This document shows, in pieces, positions 1 to 4,862 of a stretch of 7,108 nt of DNA. Source of the DNA: Candidatus Hecatellales archaeon (GTDB taxonomy: Archaea; Thermoproteota; Bathyarchaeia; Hecatellales; Hecatellaceae); the NCBI GenBank assembly GCA_003662305.1, contig QMXU01000050.1:1-7108 (forward strand), written 5' to 3'. The position numbers and the translations under genes are program-made. The notes under the pieces are model-generated. The model was not told where the DNA came from and made no database searches. It worked only from the letters and a program-made list of their open reading frames with translations. The first letter of the stretch is position 1; each line of letters starts with the position of its first letter.

Positions 1-702
1 AGGGAGAACTTTGGGTGGAAGCTCAGCTTTAACGGTGAAGCTCACCCGCCTTTTAGGCTTCACTTTGCAGATTATTTGAGGAATGCTTCAAGGTTTAGGG
101 AGGAAGAGTGGAAGCTTGTAAATCAGCGTCTCTCAGGGGGGTATGTTCAGCTGACCAAGGAGAAAGTGGTGCGCCTCTTGGAGGAGGAGGTTAAAAGGCT
201 TATCCAAAATAGAATTGAGAAGGCTCCGGAGGTTGAGGTTCCTGAACCTTTAAGGGGGCTTGTTGGAGAGCTTAAAGCTCTTTATGCGGAAGTTAGAAGG
301 GTGCTTTCACGGGAGGAGCTGGGCAGGGTTAGGTTTGAAGCTTTCCCTCCCTGCATGGCAAGCCTCTACTTCGACCTTTCAGGAGGACGGGACATACCTC
401 ACATCGGAAGGTTCACGCTTACAGCCTTCCTCATAAACCTTGGAATGCCCATCGAGGAAATCGTCAGGCTCTACGTTTCAGTTACAGACTTCGACGAGAG
501 GATGACCAAATACCAGGTGGAACACATCGCAGGGCTTGTAGGAGGGAAAACCAAGTATAGGCCGCTGAACTGTGGAAGAATGAAAACCCATGGGCTCTGC
601 CCGAAGGAGGATGAACTCTGCAAGCGTGTCAGAAGCCCCCTAGCCTACTACAGGCTGAAGGTTAAACAGCTTTCAAAAGCCGGGAGGCCCGGGAAAACAT
701 GA
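1..702 (+). CDS. priL: DNA primase large subunit PriL (5' end outside the window)
   Basis: This is the regulatory, non-catalytic subunit of the archaeal/eukaryotic-type primase, which binds PriS and helps start and limit RNA/DNA primers at the replication fork. The frame is open from base 1, so 233 residues of the C-terminal part are seen; the TTG at 76 is internal, because homologous sequence (an HFADYL segment) continues upstream of it. Four cysteines placed as in the PriL [4Fe-4S] domain are visible: FPPC (fragment residue 118), then NCGRMKTHGLC (191 and 200) and ELC (207). Between the first and second lie the conserved helical segments GGRDIPHIGRFTLTAFLINLG and a YQVEHIAGL stretch. The TGA stop overlaps the ATG of priS, so the two subunits are probably translationally coupled. 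Identification is secure; the true start lies upstream. Confidence 0.93.
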   Translation, partial: RENFGWKLSFNGEAHPPFRLHFADYLRNASRFREEEWKLVNQRLSGGYVQLTKEKVVRLLEEEVKRLIQNRIEKAPEVEVPEPLRGLVGELKALYAEVRRVLSREELGRVRFEAFPPCMASLYFDLSGGRDIPHIGRFTLTAFLINLGMPIEEIVRLYVSVTDFDERMTKYQVEHIAGLVGGKTKYRPLNCGRMKTHGLCPKEDELCKRVRSPLAYYRLKVKQLSKAGRPGKT

Positions 703-1952
703 CACTTGGAGAAGCTGAAATGGCCTTTCTCCAGAAGTCCTTCCACGAATACTATGCTGAAGCCTCACCCAGCCTGAAGCCTCCTAAAGCCTTCGACAAG
801 CGTGAGTTCGGCTTCATACCCTTCCGCAGAGAAAAGAGCATGATGAGGCATAAAGGATTTAAAAGCCGGCCGGACCTAGCGGCTTTCCTCGTAAGCTTCA
901 CGCCTTCCGACGCCTATTACTCTTCAGCCTACTATGAGAGGCCAGAAGCGGAGGATATGGCTGGGAAAGGCTGGCTTGGCGCAGACCTCATCTTCGACAT
1001 AGACAGCGACCATATTGTAACACCCTGTAAAACCGTTCACGACAGCTGGAAATGCTTGGACTGTGGGCTTGAAGGGCGGGGAGTAGAGCCTGAGAAATGC
1101 CCCCGATGCGGGAGGAGAAGAATAGAAGCAGACAAATGGGTTTGCGAGTGGTGTCTGGAGGCTGCGAAAAGGGAAACCCTTAAGCTTCTATCCATTCTTG
1201 AAGACGACTTCGGCTTCAGCCAGGGCAGGCTGGAGGTAGTCTTCTCAGGCCATAGGGGATACCATGTGCACGTGGACGATGAAACTGTTTTGAAGTTCAG
1301 CTCTGAGGAGCGGAAGGAAATCGTAGACTATGTTTCCGCTTCAGGGCTGAAGGCTTCCCTCCTTTACCCTGAGCTTAGGAGGAGGAGCACCCGTGAGGTA
1401 GACTTTTCAGCTGAAGGTTGGCGGGGTAGAATCGCCAGGGCAGCCTACAGCCTTCTCCTCAAAAAGGGGGAGGAGCTTAAAGAGTTAGGGCTGACTGGGA
1501 AGGCTGTAAGGCTTATCGAGGAGAACAGGGAGAAGCTTCTTAGGGAGCTTTCAGCCGGAGACGCTGCAGGCATACCGTGGAAAACCTGGGAGCAGCTCCT
1601 GCAGGCTGCTGCAAGCCTTGAGGCAGCCCTCGTGGACACGGTTGTAACCACCGACGTTCACAGGCTTATAAGGCTTCCCGGAAGCCTCCACGGCAAGACA
1701 GGCCTTAAAGTGGTTCTGATTGATGGTGGAAGACTTCCAGAGTTTAACCCTCTAACGGAATCCCTGGCCTTCACGGAGGAGAGGAACGTTAAGGTTAAAA
1801 TCGTTAAGCCTAAGCCTCTTAAGCTTGGAGGCGTAGAATATAAGTTTAAGGCTGGAGAAACCGTAGAGATCTCGTGGGCTCCAGCCGTATACATGGTTGG
1901 AACTGGGATGGCTGTCCTCGCGGGAGGAGGACTTCAGCCTTCGGAGGCATAG
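699..1952 (+). CDS. priS: DNA primase catalytic subunit PriS
   Basis: Catalytic subunit of archaeal primase, 417 residues, which polymerises primers from NTPs/dNTPs. The metal-binding aspartates are in FDIDSDH (D100, D102); the third is probably D319 in TTDVHRLIRLPGSLHGKTGL, a hallmark block of the family. SGHRGYH (183-189) is the other conserved nucleotide-site motif. The zinc region carries C110, H114, C149 and C152, the usual zinc-stem pattern, and between them two more CxxC pairs (C119/C122 and C134/C137) that look like an added zinc ribbon. The start is the ATG inside ATGA overlapping the priL stop; M8 is an alternative but less likely. It is followed after 3 bases by the GINS gene. Length is slightly long for the family because of the zinc insertion and a glycine-rich tail. 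Confidence 0.96.
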   Translation: MTLGEAEMAFLQKSFHEYYAEASPSLKPPKAFDKREFGFIPFRREKSMMRHKGFKSRPDLAAFLVSFTPSDAYYSSAYYERPEAEDMAGKGWLGADLIFDIDSDHIVTPCKTVHDSWKCLDCGLEGRGVEPEKCPRCGRRRIEADKWVCEWCLEAAKRETLKLLSILEDDFGFSQGRLEVVFSGHRGYHVHVDDETVLKFSSEERKEIVDYVSASGLKASLLYPELRRRSTREVDFSAEGWRGRIARAAYSLLLKKGEELKELGLTGKAVRLIEENREKLLRELSAGDAAGIPWKTWEQLLQAAASLEAALVDTVVTTDVHRLIRLPGSLHGKTGLKVVLIDGGRLPEFNPLTESLAFTEERNVKVKIVKPKPLKLGGVEYKFKAGETVEISWAPAVYMVGTGMAVLAGGGLQPSEA

Positions 1953-1955
1953 CAG

Positions 1956-2504
1956 ATGTTTAACGAGCTTTACGAGGTATGGCTTAGAGAAAGCGAAACC
2001 TCTAAGCTTCAAAAGCTTAAGCCAGACTTCTACAGGCATCTAGGCGAATACTTCAGAAGCCTTCGAAGAGAAGTTGAAGAGGCAGACGAGAAATCCTTGA
2101 AGGGAAGGCTTAGGCTGAGAGAGCTGGAAAAGGCTGAAGCCTTAGCCTCAGACCTTTTAAAGCTCAGGCTGAAAAAGATTTTCAACCTTTTGGAAGAGGC
2201 TGAGAAACCTCCTGAAGCATTAAACCTGGCTGAAGAGGAGGTTGCCGTTTATAGCAGGGTTAAGGAAGCCTTTCAGGCTGCTGAAGCCTTAAGGGAGGCT
2301 GTCCTTTCAGGTGTGGAGGAGAAGCCGGAGGAAAAACTGGTATTGGTGAGGTTTCTTAAGGAAGCCTCTGCCCGCGTAGATTCCAACCTTAAAACGTACG
2401 GGCCCTTTAAAGAAGAGGACGTGGCGTATCTGCCGCAGGAGCTGGCGGAAGGTTTAATTAGACATGGAATAGCCGTCCGTATACAAGCAGGTTCTCATGC
2501 TTGA
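1956..2504 (+). CDS. Archaeal GINS subunit, Gins51 (Gins15) type
   Basis: A subunit of the GINS complex, which joins MCM and Cdc45/GAN to form the replicative helicase assembly; 182 residues. Residues 1 to about 115 are strongly helical and charged, as in the GINS A domain. Residues about 126-176 form the small beta-rich B domain, with the recognisable pattern TYGPFKEEDVAYLPQELAEGLIRHGIA. The A-then-B order marks the Gins51/Sld5-Psf1 branch rather than Gins23. The ATG is preceded by GGAGG at 1943-1947 with 8 bases of spacing, and only 3 bases separate it from priS, so it belongs to the primase operon. The last codons (HA-stop) lie inside the first copy of a direct repeat. Family assignment comes from recalled consensus and gene context; sequence conservation in this family is low. 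Confidence 0.85.
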   Translation: MFNELYEVWLRESETSKLQKLKPDFYRHLGEYFRSLRREVEEADEKSLKGRLRLRELEKAEALASDLLKLRLKKIFNLLEEAEKPPEALNLAEEEVAVYSRVKEAFQAAEALREAVLSGVEEKPEEKLVLVRFLKEASARVDSNLKTYGPFKEEDVAYLPQELAEGLIRHGIAVRIQAGSHA

Positions 2505-2575
2505 ATGTGAATTTTATAATCGGGGATTTCAGGCCGAAAATGCTTGAACAGGTAGATTTTTATAAAAGGATGTTT
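2497..2575 (+). repeat. Imperfect direct repeat at the 3' end of the GINS gene
   Basis: Copy 1 spans 2497-2529 and copy 2 spans 2540-2575. Both begin with ATGCTTGAA, then after 6 or 9 bases contain TTTTATAA (2512-2519 and 2558-2565), then GG and TTT. The second copy has 3 extra bases. Each copy encodes a similar short peptide start (MLECEFYNRGF and MLEQVDFYKRMF). The GCTTGA inside copy 1 is the stop of the GINS gene, and the GCTTGA inside copy 2 ends the short reading frame begun by copy 1. It could be a decayed tandem duplication of a gene-junction segment; the function is unknown. Confidence 0.5.
2555..2569 (+). promoter_or_regulatory. Candidate archaeal TATA box (box A)
   Basis: GATTTTTATAAAAGG contains a strong T/A core resembling the archaeal box A, preceded by the purine-containing stretch ACAGGTAGA that could act as BRE. 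A start of transcription about 25 bases downstream would lie near 2590, giving a leader of roughly 70 bases before the GTG at 2663. A weaker copy (TTTTATAAT, 2512-2520) lies upstream. It may originally have served the ribosomal operon that now starts at 3372. Confidence 0.45.
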
Positions 2576-2662
2576 TCAACACTCCAGCTGAACTTGCCAA
2601 AAAAGATGGAACAAACTTGTAGGTCTTAGAAATAAAATAATACCCATAATGGTGCTTAAAGA

Positions 2663-3340
2663 GTGCAAATGGTTTCACATCAACCGATAAAAGAAAACGG
2701 GGAAATTAGGCCTTTGAGCATAGCTGAAGCTACAGCCTTCTTAAATTTAGCTATTGGAGAGGGAACATTTTACTATAGAGTAAAGCCAAGCGGAGTAAAT
2801 TATCGATTAGAACCTGCAGTTCAGATAACGATGTCCGAAAAGGCTTTTCTGGAACTTTGGTGTAAACGATTAGGGGTTAAGCTTGTTACTGTCAGAAAAA
2901 AGATGAAAATGGAACGTATAGACGGCAATTTGGCGAAATTTAGAAAGCCAGTCTACATGCTTACTAAGTCAGGAAACAAATTGGTTGAAATATTAAAAAC
3001 CGCTCAAAGGGAGCCCTTTATGGCAATTCTTATTGAGGCTATGGAACCAGTTAAAGTGATGGTTGAATGCGGAAGCTTTGCCGTGCCCTTTAAACCAAAG
3101 AAAAATTATTATAGTTTAATTAAAAGGGAGGAGTTGAAGGAAGTTAAAAGGATGTACAAGGAGGCTGCGTATGCTGTGCCCAAACTCAGTAGACTTAGTC
3201 GAAGACTACTAACGGGGAAAGAGCTCAAGACAATACTGCAAATGAGAAAAAATGGTATATCATTTGCAGATATTGGCAGTATATTAAAAATTTACCCATC
3301 AACAATTCATAGAGCCCTGAGGAGAATGAAATCTTTCTAA
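2663..3340 (+). CDS. Freestanding LAGLIDADG-type homing endonuclease-like protein with C-terminal HTH
   Basis: A 225-residue protein that looks like a single-motif LAGLIDADG endonuclease, an enzyme class that cuts a long specific DNA site and spreads its own gene. The motif is AFLNLAIGEGTFYYR: FLNLAIGEG (26-34) aligns with LAGLIDGEG. E33 sits at the catalytic acidic position and GEG is kept, while the first acid of the consensus (LID) is isoleucine. The following LEPAVQITMSEKAFLELWCKRLGV and the KPVYMLTKSGNKLVEIL segment match the usual beta-strand/helix pattern. Residues about 185-223 form a helix-turn-helix (ISFADIGSILKIYPSTIHRALRRM). No intein splice motifs are seen. GTG 2663 is chosen with GGTG at 2651-2654; ATG 2669 is an alternative, and an in-frame TAA at 2657 limits the start. 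The gene is visibly richer in A/T and in AAA, ATA and TTA codons than its neighbours, suggesting transfer. It may instead be a WhiA-like regulator. Confidence 0.72.
   Translation: MQMVSHQPIKENGEIRPLSIAEATAFLNLAIGEGTFYYRVKPSGVNYRLEPAVQITMSEKAFLELWCKRLGVKLVTVRKKMKMERIDGNLAKFRKPVYMLTKSGNKLVEILKTAQREPFMAILIEAMEPVKVMVECGSFAVPFKPKKNYYSLIKREELKEVKRMYKEAAYAVPKLSRLSRRLLTGKELKTILQMRKNGISFADIGSILKIYPSTIHRALRRMKSF
3279..3293 (+). promoter_or_regulatory. Possible internal TATA element for the ribosomal operon
   Basis: GTATATTAAAAATTT within the 3' end of the LAGLIDADG gene resembles an archaeal TATA box. Transcription about 25 bases downstream would give a leader of roughly 60 bases before rpl44e. It would restore separate transcription of the translation genes, but it lies in AT-rich coding sequence where such strings occur by chance. 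Confidence 0.25.
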
Positions 3341-3359
3341 ATAATTATTGTTTAAAATA

Positions 3360-3364
3360 GGTGA
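3360..3364 (+). promoter_or_regulatory. Ribosome binding site deciding the rpl44e start
   Basis: GGTGA, complementary to the archaeal 16S 3' end, lies 7 bases before the ATG at 3372. It supports that ATG over the in-frame TTG at 3348, which would add eight residues not typical of L44e. Confidence 0.75.
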
Positions 3365-3371
3365 AGACGCC

Positions 3372-3647
3372 ATGAAGTTTCCAAGGAGCTTAAACACTTA
3401 CTGTCCGAAGTGTAAGGCCCATACGCCTCACACCGTAACCCTCTACAAGAAAGGTAGAGAGAGAACGCTGGCCGCCGGTGCGAGACACCATGAACGTGAT
3501 AAACACGGCTATGGAGGGCAGAAGTATCCTGAGCTTAAACGTACCGCCAAGACCACTAAGAAGGCAACCATGAAGCTTACCTGCAAAAAATGCGGGTACG
3601 CTATTTTAAAGAAGGGAATTAGGCTTAAAAAGGCTGAACTCAAATAA
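3372..3647 (+). CDS. rpl44e: Large ribosomal subunit protein eL42 (L44e)
   Basis: A 91-residue zinc-ribbon protein of the 50S subunit located near the E site. It starts MKFPRSLNTYCPKCKAHTPHTV, the usual L44e beginning. The zinc cysteines C11/C14 and C71/C74 (CPKC and CKKC) are all present, and the basic, glycine-containing middle (RHHERDKHGYGGQKYP) is the conserved rRNA-binding segment. Length is normal for the family. The start at 3372 is fixed by GGTGA at 3360-3364. It heads the translation part of the cluster, followed after 22 bases by rps27e. The preceding LAGLIDADG gene ends only 31 bases upstream of the ATG, so L44e either shares its transcript or uses a promoter inside that gene. Confidence 0.96.
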   Translation: MKFPRSLNTYCPKCKAHTPHTVTLYKKGRERTLAAGARHHERDKHGYGGQKYPELKRTAKTTKKATMKLTCKKCGYAILKKGIRLKKAELK

Positions 3648-3669
3648 GGCTTGTTAAAGGTGGAGGCTG

Positions 3670-3867
3670 ATGCCTAAGCTTAAGGAGGCAATTCCGAAGC
3701 CTAGAAGCATCTTCATAAAGGTCAGATGCCCCGACTGCGGGCATGAAAACATGGTTTTCGACAGGGCTTCTCGGAACGTCTCATGCAGCGTGTGCGGGGC
3801 TGTTATAGCTGAGGCTACTGGAGGAAAGGTTTTGCTGAGAGGGGAAGTAGTGGAGAGGCTGGGCTGA
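3670..3867 (+). CDS. rps27e: Small ribosomal subunit protein eS27 (S27e)
   Basis: A 65-residue zinc-binding protein of the 30S subunit. Cysteines C20/C23 (CPDC) and C39/C42 (CSVC) form the zinc ribbon, and the pattern IKVRCPDCGHENMVFDRAS, then CGAVIAEATGGKVLLRGEVVERLG, is characteristic of S27e, including the TGGK turn. Length matches the archaeal family. AGGTGG at 3658-3663 is a good ribosome binding site 6 bases before the ATG. The stop TGA shares its last base with the ATG of the aIF2-alpha gene (TGATG), a sign of coupled translation. Confidence 0.95.
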   Translation: MPKLKEAIPKPRSIFIKVRCPDCGHENMVFDRASRNVSCSVCGAVIAEATGGKVLLRGEVVERLG

Positions 3868-4676
3868 TGGTTGAAGATGAAAGATGGAAGCCGGAGGAGC
3901 TGCCTGAACCAGGAGAGCTCGTAATAGCAACAGTCAACAAGATTACGGGGTACGGAGCCTACCTAGGCCTTGACGAATACGGTGGAATAGAAGGCTTCCT
4001 CCACATATCAGAAGTTTCCACAAGCTGGGTTAGAAACATAAGGGACTACGTTAGACCAGGCCAGAAGCTTGTTTTAAAGGTTTTAAGGGTTAACCGGGAA
4101 AGGCGGCACATAGACCTATCCCTGCGGAGAGTAAGCGGAAAGGAAAAACAGGATAAACTTGTAGAATGGAAGCGTAGGAAGAAGGCTAAAACCATTCTTG
4201 AAACTGTAGGCGAAAAGCTTGGAGTGAAAGACCTCGAAGCCTTCACCGCCGAATACACAGCAAAGCTTGAAGAGAAGTTTCCAAGCGCCTATGCAGCCCT
4301 GGAAGAGTTCGCCGAGAAAGGTGAAAGCCTAGGTGCGAAGCTTGGAATACCTCCAGACGTTGCGAAGGCCCTGGCTGAAATAGCCAAGCTCAAGGTTAAG
4401 CCTTCAACCGTGAAGATTAAGGGAGTATTCCACCTCACCTGTCCAGGCCCGAAGGGGATAGAAGCGATAAAGCAGTCTCTAACTTCCTGCAGGGCTTCAA
4501 GAAAAGTTAAACGGGTTAAAATGGCGATGTACACTGCGGGAGCCCCCAAATACGTGGTAGAAGTTGTCGCCAGAAACTGGAAGGAAGCCGAGAAAGCCCT
4601 AGGAGAGCTTATCGACTGCGTGCTTGCACAGATAAGAAAGTATGGCGGGGAAGGAAAATTTGAAAGGGAAAAGTGA
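3867..4676 (+). CDS. eif2a: Translation initiation factor aIF2, alpha subunit
   Basis: The alpha subunit of the heterotrimeric aIF2, which with the gamma subunit delivers Met-tRNAi to the small ribosomal subunit; 269 residues, the normal length. Residues about 12-88 are an S1/OB RNA-binding domain (GELVIATVNKITGYGAYL, EGFLHISEVS, RRHIDLSLRRV). Residues about 90-175 form the central helical domain. Residues about 176-265 form the alpha/beta domain that contacts aIF2-gamma. The loop after HISEVS is in the region of eukaryotic eIF2-alpha Ser51, but no claim of phosphorylation can be made here. It overlaps rps27e by one base and is followed after 6 bases by nop10, in the common archaeal order L44e-S27e-aIF2-alpha-Nop10. 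Confidence 0.96.
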   Translation: MVEDERWKPEELPEPGELVIATVNKITGYGAYLGLDEYGGIEGFLHISEVSTSWVRNIRDYVRPGQKLVLKVLRVNRERRHIDLSLRRVSGKEKQDKLVEWKRRKKAKTILETVGEKLGVKDLEAFTAEYTAKLEEKFPSAYAALEEFAEKGESLGAKLGIPPDVAKALAEIAKLKVKPSTVKIKGVFHLTCPGPKGIEAIKQSLTSCRASRKVKRVKMAMYTAGAPKYVVEVVARNWKEAEKALGELIDCVLAQIRKYGGEGKFEREK

Positions 4677-4682
4677 GAAGCT

Positions 4683-4856
4683 TTGCCCGTTCGAATGCGG
4701 AAATGCGTGAAGTGTGGAAGATACACGCTGAGCCAGACGGTTTGCCCCCGCTGCGGAGGCCCCCTACGCCTTCCGGTTCCACCTAAGTTCTCCATGGAGG
4801 ACAAGTATGGAAGGTATAGGAGGGCTTTAAGAAGGCAGATGGAATCGCGCTCTTGA
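4683..4856 (+). CDS. nop10: H/ACA RNA-protein complex protein Nop10
   Basis: A 57-residue component of the archaeal box H/ACA particle, which holds Cbf5 and the guide RNA together for rRNA pseudouridylation. Two CxxC pairs (C8/C11 in CVKCGRYTL, C21/C24 in CPRCGG) form the zinc ribbon, followed by the conserved PPKFSMEDKYGRYRR linker and a basic C-terminal helix. The TTG at 4683 is preferred over the ATG at 4695. It places seven residues before the first cysteine, as in known archaeal Nop10 proteins, and AGTGAG (4672-4677), at the end of the aIF2-alpha gene, lies 5 bases before it, whereas nothing suitable precedes the ATG. The gene is short enough to be missed by automatic callers. It is the last gene of the plus-strand cluster. 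Confidence 0.92.
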   Translation: MPVRMRKCVKCGRYTLSQTVCPRCGGPLRLPVPPKFSMEDKYGRYRRALRRQMESRS

Positions 4857-4862
4857 AAGAGG

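Noticed and set aside
76..702. priL starting at TTG 76
   Set aside because: The frame is open to base 1 and encodes conserved PriL residues upstream of 76, so this TTG is an internal leucine and the gene is cut by the window edge.
1445..2039. Minus-strand reading frames opposite priS and the GINS gene
   Set aside because: Low-complexity antisense frames covering conserved coding sequence, with no family resemblance.
2663..3340. Intein or intron interpretation of the LAGLIDADG gene
   Set aside because: No splice-junction residues are seen, and the gene sits between complete genes (GINS with an intact C-terminal B domain, L44e with an intact start), so there is no split host gene.
3348..3371. 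rpl44e starting at TTG 3348
   Set aside because: The ATG at 3372 has a well-spaced GGTGA and gives the family's usual MKFP start; the extension would include the ribosome binding site itself.
4289..4804. 171-residue reading frame on the minus strand
   Set aside because: It lies opposite aIF2-alpha and nop10, both firmly identified, and its composition is that of an antisense shadow.
4695..4856. nop10 starting at ATG 4695
   Set aside because: It would leave only three residues before the first zinc cysteine and has no ribosome binding site; the TTG at 4683 fits both.
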